Positions 18,610 to 27,740 of a stretch of DNA of 64,000 nt are shown here, one piece after another. Source of the DNA: JANMCE01 sp031410595. GTDB lineage: Bacteria; Actinomycetota; Acidimicrobiia; Acidimicrobiales; Ilumatobacteraceae. Positions within the stretch are counted from its first letter, which is position 1; every line of letters begins with the position of its first letter. Under the pieces are notes generated by a model. It was not told the origin of the DNA, made no database searches, and saw only the letters and a program-made list of their open reading frames with translations. The stretch is taken from NCBI GenBank assembly GCA_031410595.1, contig JANNZM010000050.1, forward strand, positions 62,001-126,000, written 5' to 3'. The position numbers and the translations under genes were made by a program.

Positions 18610-18702
18610 TCACCACCACTTCAACGGGGCAGCGAAAACCGCAACTGCGGCGCCGACTCCACCAATGATCTGGGCGATCCGGAACATTTGTGACTTCTTC
18701 AT
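18610..18702 (-). CDS. 30-residue single-helix membrane protein (small ORF)
   Basis: A 93-bp ORF reads ATG at 18702 to TGA at 18610. It has a consensus ribosome-binding site: AGGAGG sits 6 nt before the ATG, the strongest Shine-Dalgarno match I saw in the window. The peptide begins MKKSQMF, continues with a glycine/alanine-rich hydrophobic stretch (IAQIIGGVGAAVAVFAA) long enough to cross a membrane, and ends PLKWW. The shape (two N-terminal lysines, one helix, aromatic/basic C-terminus) is that of a small membrane protein or membrane-active peptide. It lies 95 bp upstream of the GGDEF-EAL gene on the same strand and is divergent from the ABC exporter. No family is recognised. Confidence 0.6.
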   Translation of the reverse strand: MKKSQMFRIAQIIGGVGAAVAVFAAPLKWW

Positions 18703-18881
18703 GAGACACCTCCTGGGGTGATGCATTTCGGGGAAGCGGGGCTTCGGTCGGCTGAACACCTATGTAATCGACCGATTTGTCGGCGAACTCCACTAAGAAC
18801 CCGGATGGAACCTCGCAAGGATTCGTCAGGTACCAAACGGCAAGAACGATGCGGTGGACCACCAGTAGGCTGACCCGTCAC

Positions 18882-20615
18882 ATGCTGACTCGACTACTTC
18901 GCACCTATCTCCGGCGGTATAGAGCGGTGTTGGCCGGAGTGGTTGGCCTGCAGTTCGTGCAGACGGTCGCCGCGCTCTACCTGCCCCGATTGTTCGCCAA
19001 CATTATTGATAAGGGCGTGGCCAAGGGGAACAACCGTTACGTCTGGACGACCGGGTCGGTCATGCTCGTCATCGCGCTTGTCCAGGTGGTCTTCGCGATT
19101 GGTGCGGTCTACTACGGGTCGCGCGCCGCCATGGGGTTCGGGCGTGACGTGCGAGGAGCGCTGTTCCATCAGGTCGGGGCCTTCTCGGCTCGCGAGGTCG
19201 GTGAGCTGGGTGCGCCGTCGCTCATCACTCGCATCACCAACGATGTGCAGCAGGTGCAGATGCTCGTGTTGATGACCTGTACCCTGCTGGTGGCCGCGCC
19301 CATCACAGCGGTCGGCGGCATCATCATGGCGTTACGGGTTGATACCGGTCTGTCGTCGATTCTGCTGGTGTCGATACCGGCGTTGGCCATTGGCATCGGC
19401 ATTGTCATTTCCCGGATGGTTCCGCAGTTTCGGCTCATGCAGGATCGCATCGACGCGGTAAACCGGGTGCTTCGTGAGCAGATCACCGGCATGCGAGTCG
19501 TGCGGGCGTTCGTGCGTGAGCCGCACGAGACGCGCCGCTTCGCCAAGGTCAACCAGGACGTCACCGAAACCTCACTGCGCGCCGGTCGGTTGATGGCGTT
19601 CTTCTTCCCGATCGTCATCATGGTGCTGAACGTGTCGAGCGCGGCGGTGCTGTGGTTCGGCGGCAGTCGCGTCGACAAGGGAACCCTGACGGTCGGGTCA
19701 ATGATTGCCTTCCTGAGCTACCTGAGCCAGATCCTGATCTCGGTAATGCAGGCCACGTTCATGGCCGTGATGATTCCCCGTGCTGCCGTTTGCGCCGAGC
19801 GCATCCAAGAAGTGCTCGACACCGTGCCATCGGTGACAACCGCAACCAACCCTGTGCGCGAACTCGTTTGCCGGTCGAGCCTTGAACTGCGGGCCGCGAG
19901 CTTCCAGTATCCCGGCGCCGAAACGGCGGTGCTGGAAGGCATCACCGTTCGCTGTCACGCTGGCGAGACGACAGCCATCATCGGCAGCACCGGTTCAGGT
20001 AAGACCACGCTGCTGGGGCTCATTCCTCGCCTGTTCGACGTGACGGATGGCGCGGTACTGATGAACGACGTGGACATTCGTGAAGTCGATCCCGATGTGC
20101 TGCGCGCTCGCATCGGACTGGTGCCGCAGAAGCCATACCTGTTCTCCGGCACGGTCGCCACCAACCTTCGGTACGGCAAGCCGGACGCTACCGATGACGA
20201 GTTGTGGGAGGCCCTCACGGTTGCTCAAGCGGCCGACTTTGTGCGGGCCTTGCCCGATCAGCTCGACAGTACGATTTTGCAGGGTGGGTCAAACGTTTCC
20301 GGCGGACAACGTCAGCGACTCGCCATTGCCCGAGCACTCGTTCGCCGCCCCGAGATCTACCTTTTTGACGACTCCTTTTCTGCGCTCGACCTCGTTACCG
20401 ACGCCAACCTGCGCGCCGCGCTGAAGCCATACACTGCCAACGCAGCCGTGTTGATCGTGGCGCAACGCATCTCCACTATTCGCACCGCCGAACAGATCCT
20501 GGTTCTCGAAGACGGAAGGACCGTCGGTCTCGGCACCCACGAGGAGCTGTTGAGAGACTGCCCGACGTACGGCGAGATAGCGGCCTCACAGGCGACCGAA
20601 TCGACGGCCGCATGA
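18882..20615 (+). CDS. ABC exporter subunit with degenerate catalytic site (heterodimer partner A)
   Basis: 577 residues from the ATG at 18882 (MLTRLLRTYLRRYR); an ATG at 18849 and the longer frame to 18777 are alternatives. Six transmembrane helices precede a nucleotide-binding domain with Walker A GSTGSGKT, signature VSGGQRQRLAIARAL and Walker B IYLFDDSFSALD. The usual catalytic glutamate after Walker B is aspartate here (DD instead of DE), the hallmark of the inactive site in TM287/288-like heterodimeric exporters. The stop overlaps the start of the next gene by 4 bp, so the two subunits are co-translated. The substrate is unknown; drugs or lipids are typical for the group. Confidence 0.88.
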   Translation: MLTRLLRTYLRRYRAVLAGVVGLQFVQTVAALYLPRLFANIIDKGVAKGNNRYVWTTGSVMLVIALVQVVFAIGAVYYGSRAAMGFGRDVRGALFHQVGAFSAREVGELGAPSLITRITNDVQQVQMLVLMTCTLLVAAPITAVGGIIMALRVDTGLSSILLVSIPALAIGIGIVISRMVPQFRLMQDRIDAVNRVLREQITGMRVVRAFVREPHETRRFAKVNQDVTETSLRAGRLMAFFFPIVIMVLNVSSAAVLWFGGSRVDKGTLTVGSMIAFLSYLSQILISVMQATFMAVMIPRAAVCAERIQEVLDTVPSVTTATNPVRELVCRSSLELRAASFQYPGAETAVLEGITVRCHAGETTAIIGSTGSGKTTLLGLIPRLFDVTDGAVLMNDVDIREVDPDVLRARIGLVPQKPYLFSGTVATNLRYGKPDATDDELWEALTVAQAADFVRALPDQLDSTILQGGSNVSGGQRQRLAIARALVRRPEIYLFDDSFSALDLVTDANLRAALKPYTANAAVLIVAQRISTIRTAEQILVLEDGRTVGLGTHEELLRDCPTYGEIAASQATESTAA

Positions 20616-22498
20616 GCACGACGCCAAAGGCCCCGAAGGCCCAGGAGTCGTATCGGCCACCATCGTCAGAACTCCGAGGCGGTCCGGCTTCGGGACGTAT
20701 GCCGGGCGGATTCGGTATGCCGGCCGAGAAGTCGAAGGACTTCAAATCATCCGCACGTCGGTTAGTGCAACGCCTGCGACCCGAGCGTTTGTTGGTGTTG
20801 ACTGTGCTCGGATTCGGTGTCATCAGTGTGGTGTGCGGCGTGATCGGCCCGAAGATCCTGGGGCACGCTACCGACATCATTTTTCGCGGCGTGCGCAGCA
20901 AGCAGGGGGTCGACTTCGCGGCGCTTCGTCGCACGATCGCCCAGGCAGTCGTTCTGTTCGTGGCGTCGTCGGTGCTGGCCTATTTGCAGTCGTTTCTGCT
21001 GGCCGGCGCAGTGCAGCGCACCATGCGCAAAATGCGCTCAGACGTGGAGGACAAACTCAACCGACTGCCCCTTCCCTACGTCGACCGTCAGCCTCGTGGT
21101 GATCTGCTGAGCCGGGTCACCAACGACATCGACAACATCGCCCAGAGCCTGCAACAGACGCTGAGCCAGCTACTCATATCGATCATGACGTTGGTCGGCG
21201 TCGTCATCATGATGGTCATCATCTCGCCGCTTCTTGCGCTGGTTGCCATCATCACCGTTCCGCTGTCGATCTTCATAATGCGCGGCATTGCGGCCCGGTC
21301 GCGCGAGCGGTTCAAGGCACAGTGGAAGCACACCGGCATGCTGAACGCGCAAGTGGAGGAAGCCTTCACCGGCCACGCGATCGTCAAGGCGTTTGGGCGT
21401 CATGCCGAGGTGGAGGAACGCTTCCGACAGAAGAATGAGGAGCTGTACGAGGCCAGCTTTTGGGCGCAGTTCATATCGGGCATTATCCAACCGTCCATGA
21501 TGTTTCTCGGGAACCTGAACTACGTGGCCATCGCCGTTATCGGTGGGTTGCGGGTGGCCGCGGGCGCCATCAGCCTTGGTGACGTTCAGGCGTTCATTTC
21601 GTACTCCCGTCAGTTCACCCAGCCTCTTACCCAGGTGGCCTCCATGATGAATGTGCTGCAATCGGGCATCGCATCGGCGGAGCGGGTCTTTCACCTTCTG
21701 GACGCAGAGGACCAGACAACGGAAGAACACGCGCTCACTTCAGACGAACCGCATGGACGGGTGGAGTTCAGCAATGTGTCGTTCGCCTACAACCCAGATC
21801 GGCCACTCATTCAGGATCTTTCGCTGGTGGCGCAGCCCGGCCAGACCATCGCCATCGTCGGTCCTACAGGGGCGGGCAAGACCACGCTGGTCAACCTCAT
21901 CATGCGGTTCTACGAAGTGGACGCCGGCACCATCACGCTTGACGGCGTGGACATCGCCACGCTGCCGCGGGCCGCGCTGCGATCGAATGTTGGGATGGTG
22001 CTGCAGGACACGTGGCTTTTCAAAGGCACCATCCGTCAGAACATCGCCTACGGCAATCTTGACGCCACTGACGAGCAAATCAAGGCGGCGGCCAAAGCCA
22101 CCTATGTGGACCGCTTTGTACACTCCCTGCCTGATGGCTACGACACCATCATCGACGATGAGGGTGGCACCATCAGTGCTGGTGAGAAGCAGCTGCTCAC
22201 CATTGCCCGAGCATTCCTCTCCGACCCCGCCATGCTCATCCTTGATGAAGCCACCAGCTCGGTTGACACCCGTACCGAAATATTGATCCGCCGGGCCATG
22301 ACCGCCCTTCGATCCGAGCGCACCAGCTTCGTCATCGCTCACCGCCTGTCCACCATCCGAGACGCCGACCTCATTCTGGTCATGGAAGCCGGCCAAATCG
22401 TTGAGCAAGGCAACCACGACCAACTCCTCGCCGCCGATGGTGCCTACGCCACCCTCTACAACGCCCAGTTCACCAACGCCTCCGCTTCGGACGAGTAG
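20612..22498 (+). CDS. ABC exporter subunit with canonical catalytic site (heterodimer partner B)
   Basis: 628 residues, ATGA overlap with partner A. A soluble N-terminal extension of ~45 residues, rich in G, P and M and ending MPAEKSKDF, is typical of actinobacterial members. Six transmembrane helices follow. The nucleotide-binding domain has Walker A GPTGAGKTT, Walker B MLILDEATSSVD with the catalytic glutamate, and an H-loop VIAHRLS. Its signature is ISAGEKQ rather than LSGGQ, so the site formed with partner A's DD Walker B is doubly degenerate, while partner B's Walker B faces partner A's intact VSGGQ. This asymmetric complementarity supports a genuine heterodimer. Confidence 0.9.
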   Translation: MSTTPKAPKAQESYRPPSSELRGGPASGRMPGGFGMPAEKSKDFKSSARRLVQRLRPERLLVLTVLGFGVISVVCGVIGPKILGHATDIIFRGVRSKQGVDFAALRRTIAQAVVLFVASSVLAYLQSFLLAGAVQRTMRKMRSDVEDKLNRLPLPYVDRQPRGDLLSRVTNDIDNIAQSLQQTLSQLLISIMTLVGVVIMMVIISPLLALVAIITVPLSIFIMRGIAARSRERFKAQWKHTGMLNAQVEEAFTGHAIVKAFGRHAEVEERFRQKNEELYEASFWAQFISGIIQPSMMFLGNLNYVAIAVIGGLRVAAGAISLGDVQAFISYSRQFTQPLTQVASMMNVLQSGIASAERVFHLLDAEDQTTEEHALTSDEPHGRVEFSNVSFAYNPDRPLIQDLSLVAQPGQTIAIVGPTGAGKTTLVNLIMRFYEVDAGTITLDGVDIATLPRAALRSNVGMVLQDTWLFKGTIRQNIAYGNLDATDEQIKAAAKATYVDRFVHSLPDGYDTIIDDEGGTISAGEKQLLTIARAFLSDPAMLILDEATSSVDTRTEILIRRAMTALRSERTSFVIAHRLSTIRDADLILVMEAGQIVEQGNHDQLLAADGAYATLYNAQFTNASASDE

Positions 22499-22510
22499 AC
22501 CGCTGAGCCA

Positions 22511-22573
22511 TTCAGACTGTACGTTCACTCTGACGGACCCCAAGAGAACTGGTTGCTCTCTCGGTCGATGCGA
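22511..22573. repeat. Dispersed 63-bp repeat, copy 1
   Basis: Ungapped match to 55800-55862 with 52 of 63 bases identical by eye, including an exact 15-base start TTCAGACTGTACGTT and the shared blocks AGAACTGGTTGC and TCGATGCGA. It lies just after the stop of ABC exporter partner B, between two genes. Nothing marks it as a tRNA, terminator or known insertion-sequence end. It may be a remnant of a coding sequence or of a mobile element. Confidence 0.6.
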
Positions 22574-22597
22574 TCGGAGCCGTAACCCATGCGATGG

Positions 22598-23443
22598 TCA
22601 GTTTGAGGAGGCGTGTTTGTGGATGTCCTGTGCGATGGTGAAGGGATCTTCGAACGGGCCGAAATGACCGATGTGGTCGTAGTGCAGCAACGTCGCGTTG
22701 GCGAGGCCCGTCGCGACGAACGGACCGAGGAGAGCGGGGTCGAGCGACTCGTGACTCTGGCCGACGGCAACGACGGTGGGTGTGACCACATCAGCCACCC
22801 GCTCGATTTGCATGGCCCGAGCTCCCTCAAAGATGCGGGCCTCGTTATGGGGCCGACACTTGAGGCTGACGCTGCCGTCAGCGTTGTCGACAAAACCGTT
22901 GTCGATGTAGTCGACTAGGAACTCAGCGCGAATACTGTTCAGTGGAGGGCGAGTGGCGTAGCGATAGAGAACCTCCTCGCGAGAATCAAACGTGTCCCGC
23001 CGCCTGCGCGCCGCGTTGGCCATCAAATTCTGTCCGGTCATCGGAAAGTCGGATGGGAATGCGATCGGCTCGTACAGAAAAAAGGAGCGGAACGTACCTG
23101 GGTAAAGATGTTCGGCGAGGGCCAGAACGCCGCCGCCCATCGAATGACCAAACGCGTGCAGCGGACCGTCACCAATGTGGCTCGCAACTGCGATGACATC
23201 ATCGGCGAGACTCTCCCAGTTCAGGTCGATGTCGGGCTGAGCGCTGGAGTTCCCGTGGCCGCGCACGTCGATGGCGACGACTCGGAAGGTGTCAGTAAGT
23301 TCGCGGGCAAAGGCTCGATACATCGGCGCGCAAAAACCCGTGGCGTGGACGAGCACGAGAGGTTCGCCCGAACCGCCAAATTCATAGGCCGCAATGGTGT
23401 TTCCGTCGGCGCTCTCTATCGTCCAGTCCGGCTCCACAATCAC
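22598..23443 (-). CDS. Alpha/beta hydrolase
   Basis: 281 residues with the canonical fold: the oxyanion-loop strand GEPLVLVHATGF, the strand VVAIDVRGHGNSS, the nucleophile elbow GHSMGGG, and a C-terminal histidine in HYDHIGHFGPFEDP. The acid is probably the aspartate in the ESLDPALL region. The closest recognisable shape is a soluble epoxide-hydrolase/esterase-like enzyme; the substrate is unknown. It is divergently arranged with the membrane protein at 23538 and convergent with the ABC exporter. There is no sign of export, so it is probably cytoplasmic. Confidence 0.85.
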   Translation of the reverse strand: MIVEPDWTIESADGNTIAAYEFGGSGEPLVLVHATGFCAPMYRAFARELTDTFRVVAIDVRGHGNSSAQPDIDLNWESLADDVIAVASHIGDGPLHAFGHSMGGGVLALAEHLYPGTFRSFFLYEPIAFPSDFPMTGQNLMANAARRRRDTFDSREEVLYRYATRPPLNSIRAEFLVDYIDNGFVDNADGSVSLKCRPHNEARIFEGARAMQIERVADVVTPTVVAVGQSHESLDPALLGPFVATGLANATLLHYDHIGHFGPFEDPFTIAQDIHKHASSN

Positions 23444-23537
23444 ACCAACATCTTCGCATTCGGGCCGTATACCGAGCGAGCCGAAGGGTGGCCCTCAACC
23501 GATCGTTACTAGGGTGCTCTGGTAGCGTCAGATCGCG

Positions 23538-25004
23538 ATGCACGCACCGGAGGGGTCATTTTCACGACACCGGCCGACGCAGTCGGTCGTCGCCGTGCTG
23601 ATCTGTTTGGTACCCGTGTTGGCCTATCTGCGAACGCGGACGTGGATCAGCGATGACCTGGCGCAGCCGGTCGCGTTGACTACGTGGCGGCCATTCGGCG
23701 GCAGTCACTTCACCGTCGCAGCCGACACGTTCTGGTTGAAGTGGCCGTTCATGGTTGTGATGAACCAACTGGGGTTTTCGCGGCTCGCCGTCGCTGGTCT
23801 GGTGGCGATCTTTCTGCTCATCATGGGTTTGGCCTACCTTGCCATCGTTGCGTTGGCGGGGCGCAGGACCTCACCTTTCGCGGCATGGGCAAGTCTGCTT
23901 TGGCTCTGGTCATTGCCTCCTTTCTTCATCTACGCAATCACTGATACGGCAGGGCGGAATCTTGAGATAACCCTCGGCGTGCTGGCTGCCTACGGCTTGG
24001 GGGCGGCCATCGCTCGCTCGTCGTGGGTCGGGGTGGTGGCGATGTCGTTGGCTACGGCGGCGATGCTCGTGCACGATCCGTTCTCAGTGCTTTATCTTGT
24101 GGTGTCGATGCTGCTGGTGTGGCGCAGGAGCTGGCGGGGTTTCGTGTGGTTGACGGGCTGCATTGTTGCGTCGGAGGGTGTGGCCATTGGTCTGCGTCGG
24201 ACGCTGCATTGGTCAGGAGTAATCATCGGTGAGCGTCCGTTTGCGTTGACACCTTCCCGGCAGTTCGGTGCTCGCTTCCGTGAGATTGGCCGGTGGATCT
24301 GGTCGTTTGCCGGCTTCCGCGATGGGCGACTACCAGCTTGGCCAGGTCGCCTCACCCAGGTCACCAGCGTGATTGTGGCGTTGCTGGTTGTAGCGGTCCT
24401 CGTCGAGGTCGCGTGGCGTCGCCGCGGACGACAGCTACCCGCGATAGGGGTGGCGCTGATCCTTGCGACAATGGCGGCCTTCGTCCTCTACCGAGGTGCG
24501 AGCGGTTCGGCTCGCTATCTCACACCGGTGTTCGTCGGCATAGCGCTCATACTTGCATCTGCAACAAACAAGTGGCTTCGCATCCTGGTGATCGTCACGG
24601 GTCTGCTCTCTGCAGTAACGCCCTTGGCTACCTGGAACGATCGACCGGTTGGTAACGCCTTCGAGCGGGATTTGCAGCGCGTGATCGAACAGCGGAACCT
24701 CACCGTGGGGTACGGCGACTACTGGCACGCCCAAGTAGTCACCTACTTCTCCTCTACCAGGGTGCGAGCGTTGTCGGTGACCTGCCATGGTCATGAGTTT
24801 GCTCGGGACGTCACCTTCGCTGACGATCGTCAGTTCGAGCGGGCGGCTGATCGCATGTTTTTCGTCTTCCGGCCTACCACGATGGGGACGTGCACGCTCG
24901 ATGACGTGCGTTCCCAATTTGGTGGCGCTACCGACGTCGTTCCCGTCTCCGATGACGCCATCGTGCTGGTGTTCGCACACGACATCAGCGGCAATCTGCG
25001 TTAG
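23538..25004 (+). CDS. Polytopic membrane protein of unknown function
   Basis: 488 residues with about ten hydrophobic segments between residues 18 and 370, then a soluble C-terminal part of ~120 residues. After the first helix comes YLRTRTWISDDLAQ. An acidic pair just after the first membrane segment, plus a polytopic body and a C-terminal soluble domain, resembles GT-C-type glycosyltransferases, but no other signature is visible and I leave it unassigned. The C-terminal region mentions no known motif (TVGYGDYWHAQVVTYFSS). It stands alone: divergent from the hydrolase, convergent with the Uma2 gene. Confidence 0.7.
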   Translation: MHAPEGSFSRHRPTQSVVAVLICLVPVLAYLRTRTWISDDLAQPVALTTWRPFGGSHFTVAADTFWLKWPFMVVMNQLGFSRLAVAGLVAIFLLIMGLAYLAIVALAGRRTSPFAAWASLLWLWSLPPFFIYAITDTAGRNLEITLGVLAAYGLGAAIARSSWVGVVAMSLATAAMLVHDPFSVLYLVVSMLLVWRRSWRGFVWLTGCIVASEGVAIGLRRTLHWSGVIIGERPFALTPSRQFGARFREIGRWIWSFAGFRDGRLPAWPGRLTQVTSVIVALLVVAVLVEVAWRRRGRQLPAIGVALILATMAAFVLYRGASGSARYLTPVFVGIALILASATNKWLRILVIVTGLLSAVTPLATWNDRPVGNAFERDLQRVIEQRNLTVGYGDYWHAQVVTYFSSTRVRALSVTCHGHEFARDVTFADDRQFERAADRMFFVFRPTTMGTCTLDDVRSQFGGATDVVPVSDDAIVLVFAHDISGNLR

Positions 25005-25044
25005 GCCAAGACCGAGGTCCGTCCTGCGGCGACAGTGAGGGGCG

Positions 25045-25590
25045 TTACGCGTAGAGCTTGTTGATGTCGATCGTGACGACCGGGCAGGGGAGAAACAGCA
25101 CGCCATCGAGGCCTTGGGTCTCGTGCTTCCATGGAGCTTCAGCGTTGACTCGGATGTGTGACTCGACCATTGGCATCTCGGGGTCCACGATGAGATAGCT
25201 GAGAAGATTGGGAATCGCCAAGTAGCTGTGCAGCTTCTCCCGTCGATCGACGGTAGCCGTAGATGGCGACAGTACTTCGACGATGAGACACGGCGACGTG
25301 CGGACCAGCTCATCGTTATCGGCGGAGTCGCAACACACCATCAGGTCGGGGTAGTAGACCGCAGTATCGCCGATCTGGAGTTTCATGTCAGCGATGAAGG
25401 TGTCGCAAGCCTTTGCCTGGGCGGTTGGAGCAAGAGCGACGGCCCAACGAGTGACCATTCGGTTGTGGCTGGCGCGAGCACCGGCCATGGCGTACATCGC
25501 TCCACTGACGTACTCATGCTTGAGGTCGTTGCCCTCCTCAATGGCGAAATACTCAGCCAAGCTGAGGAACTGGCGAGCAGCGACGGACAT
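25045..25590 (-). CDS. Uma2-family (DUF820) restriction-endonuclease-fold protein
   Basis: 181 residues. The family outline is complete: FLSLAEYFAIEEGNDLKHEYVSGAMYAMAGA at the start, then SHNRMV, a PD-(D/E)xK-like core with VYYPDLMV (acidic residue) and SPCLIVEVLSPST (E of the ExK-like motif), followed by REKLHSYLAIPNLLSYLIVD. Uma2 proteins are abundant in cyanobacteria and some actinobacteria. They have a nuclease fold but no demonstrated general role. It is a single gene, 92 bp downstream of the CYTH gene's stop on the same strand. No partner gene suggests a restriction system. Confidence 0.88.
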   Translation of the reverse strand: MSVAARQFLSLAEYFAIEEGNDLKHEYVSGAMYAMAGARASHNRMVTRWAVALAPTAQAKACDTFIADMKLQIGDTAVYYPDLMVCCDSADNDELVRTSPCLIVEVLSPSTATVDRREKLHSYLAIPNLLSYLIVDPEMPMVESHIRVNAEAPWKHETQGLDGVLFLPCPVVTIDINKLYA

Positions 25591-25682
25591 GCCTCAAGTC
25601 TACCTGAGCTAAGCGAGGATCAAGGCCCGTTGATCGGCGAAGTCATTGAGGCAGTGCGACAGTGTCCTGACGACCTGACTCC

Positions 25683-26174
25683 TTATGAATCTCCAGAAGG
25701 ATGCCGCGGCAATTCCGGTCGGCCGTGACGGGCCAGCGCCGCGTTCGACCAGCCCGCTTCTCCGGTGACCTCGATGCCGAACCACACGGGAGGGACGAAC
25801 GTTGTGGCGCTTCCTTCACTGTCAAACTCGACCTCGATTGTGCAGAGTCCCATCAAGTCTGCGGCGTAAAGGTCGACCTCTGCCACGTTTGCGCCGAGGG
25901 TCACCCGGGTGCGTCGCTTGTCGATACGCCGACCATTGGTGTGCAACCACAGGGCCTCGGCATCGTCGGGGGCGATCACGGCTTCCACCTCGGTGCGGCT
26001 CAGGCCCTTTCCTGCCTTCACGGTGAGGGTGGCCTCCACCGGCGTGATGCGCACCCGCGCCTCGACGTCGCCCTCTTGGGCCAGGTACCCCTGACGGATC
26101 GGGACACCGACGGAGAGGTCGGCGGGAACGCGATCGGCGTCGACCAGAAATTTTCGTTCGATTTCCACGGCCAC
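25683..26174 (-). CDS. CYTH-domain protein (triphosphate tunnel metalloenzyme)
   Basis: About 163 residues from the GTG at 26174. The longer frame to 26372 is antisense to the CHAD gene and not family-like. The start gives VAVEIERKFLVD, the ExExK motif that opens the CYTH barrel. It continues with RQGYL, VEARVRI, LTVKAGKGLSRTEVE and TIEVEF, the alternating charged strands that line the triphosphate tunnel. Relatives hydrolyse inorganic triphosphate or thiamine triphosphate, or make cAMP. It is divergent from a CHAD gene across 42 bp. CYTH and CHAD domains often occur fused or adjacent and are both tied to polyphosphate, so this pair is likely functional. Confidence 0.87.
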   Translation of the reverse strand: MAVEIERKFLVDADRVPADLSVGVPIRQGYLAQEGDVEARVRITPVEATLTVKAGKGLSRTEVEAVIAPDDAEALWLHTNGRRIDKRRTRVTLGANVAEVDLYAADLMGLCTIEVEFDSEGSATTFVPPVWFGIEVTGEAGWSNAALARHGRPELPRHPSGDS

Positions 26175-26216
26175 CCTGGGAGTATTGCGCACGGTCGAGG
26201 TAGCGTCGAGGAAACG

Positions 26217-27740
26217 ATGATCACGCCGAGGACGTTCGTAGCGAAAGCGCCTGATCTGGCCGGGCTTGTCGCAGCCCTTGGGCACGCCGATTTCGAGGTT
26301 CACAGAGCCGAGCGCGGCAGTTTCGAGTGGTACGACACCTTCGATGGTCGATTGCACGCAGCCGGGCTTCAACTGGTGCTGGCCCGGGGTCGAGACCCGG
26401 AGTTGATCCTTGCATCTGCCCGTTCGGCACCCGCCAGCGTTGCGCTATCCGCGGTTCCGAAATTTGTTGATGGGTTGCCCGCCGGACCCTTTCGGTCGCG
26501 GCTCGGTACGATCGTTGAGATGCGGGCGCTGCTGCCAACGGTCGGATGGGTGGCCAGTGTCTTTGAAGCTTCGCGTCGTGACGTATCGCTAAAGGTCGTT
26601 TCTGCGGTGCGGGTTCTTTCCGACGTGCAAACCGCCAGCGGTGTGCCGCTCACCACCACGGTTGTCGAGGTGGACGAGCTAGCGGGCCACCCGGGCGCAG
26701 CGAAACGAACAAGGCAACTCATTGCTGCGTCGGGGTGGGCCGAGAGTGAATCGACTCTTGTAGAACTTGTCGCCGCAGCCAGCGGTTACGACCTGGCGGG
26801 CTTCCGGGACTCGCCGACGGTTCCGCTCAATCCGGCCGATCAGGCGATCGATGGCTTCGCTGCGGTACTGCAGAACCTGGCCGCCAGCATGAAAGCGAAT
26901 CTTCCGGGAGCCATCTCGGATATCGACACCGAATTTCTGCATGATCTTCGCGTCGCCATCCGTCGAACGCGGGCGATCCTGAGTCGAGCCAAGCGTGTGT
27001 TGCCGGATGAAACCCGCCAGCAGTTTCAACTCGCGTTTGCCGACCTCGGTCGCCAGACCAGCGCCGTTCGGGACCTCGACGTGTATCTCCTCGGATGGGA
27101 TCACGATGTCGCAGCTCTCCCGCCGACGACCCGCTCGACACTTGATGTGGTTCGCGAGATGCTCGTGCAGCGCCGCCAGTACGCCCAGGAGGAATTGGTG
27201 CAGGTGCTGACGTTACCGGCAACCAGCGAGCTGCTGACCTCGTGGTCGGCATGTTTGGCTGAACCTGGTTCGGCTGAGGCGGCCGGGCGTCCGCTGGGCG
27301 CGTTCGTTGCCGACCAGATCATGAAGGTCGAGCGGCGCTTGGTGACCGACGGGCGGGCGATCACAGACGAGTCGCCAGCCGCTGAAATGCATCAGCTCCG
27401 CAAGGGTGCCAAACGTCTTCGCTATCTGGTGGAGTGTTTCGGCGGGCTGCCGGGAGACGGCCCGAGACAGGCGTTCGTTAAGCAACTCAAGGCGTTGCAG
27501 AACAACCTGGGCGTTCATCAGGACGCTGAGGTGCAAGCCGAATGGCTACGTAACGTCGTGCTGACGGAGCCGTCGGTTCGTGGTCACGACGAGGTGCTGG
27601 TGGCCATCGGCCAGTTAATCGAGTCGATTGAGCAGCGCCAGCGCAACGCCCGTCGGGAGTTTGCTGATCGCTTTCGTCGGTTCGACTCTGAGGTGACCCG
27701 TCGTCACCTTCGCCAACTTGTCCGCGCGTGGTCGACATGA
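26217..27740 (+). CDS. CHAD-domain protein with degenerate CYTH-like N-terminus
   Basis: 507 residues from the ATG at 26217, with GAGG just upstream; longer frames are antisense to the CYTH gene. Residues 1-200 look like a decayed CYTH barrel (WYDTFDGRLHAAGLQLVLARG) lacking the ExExK start. The CHAD domain spans about 215-500 and shows the conserved basic histidine helices: FLHDLRVAIRRTRAILSRAK, RDLDVYLLGW, EMHQLRKGAKRLRYLVECFG and LQNNLGVHQDAEV. CHAD domains bind polyphosphate granules through these histidines and arginines. The stop overlaps the ParA gene start (ATGA), so a cytoskeletal-type ATPase is made with it. Confidence 0.9.
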   Translation: MITPRTFVAKAPDLAGLVAALGHADFEVHRAERGSFEWYDTFDGRLHAAGLQLVLARGRDPELILASARSAPASVALSAVPKFVDGLPAGPFRSRLGTIVEMRALLPTVGWVASVFEASRRDVSLKVVSAVRVLSDVQTASGVPLTTTVVEVDELAGHPGAAKRTRQLIAASGWAESESTLVELVAAASGYDLAGFRDSPTVPLNPADQAIDGFAAVLQNLAASMKANLPGAISDIDTEFLHDLRVAIRRTRAILSRAKRVLPDETRQQFQLAFADLGRQTSAVRDLDVYLLGWDHDVAALPPTTRSTLDVVREMLVQRRQYAQEELVQVLTLPATSELLTSWSACLAEPGSAEAAGRPLGAFVADQIMKVERRLVTDGRAITDESPAAEMHQLRKGAKRLRYLVECFGGLPGDGPRQAFVKQLKALQNNLGVHQDAEVQAEWLRNVVLTEPSVRGHDEVLVAIGQLIESIEQRQRNARREFADRFRRFDSEVTRRHLRQLVRAWST

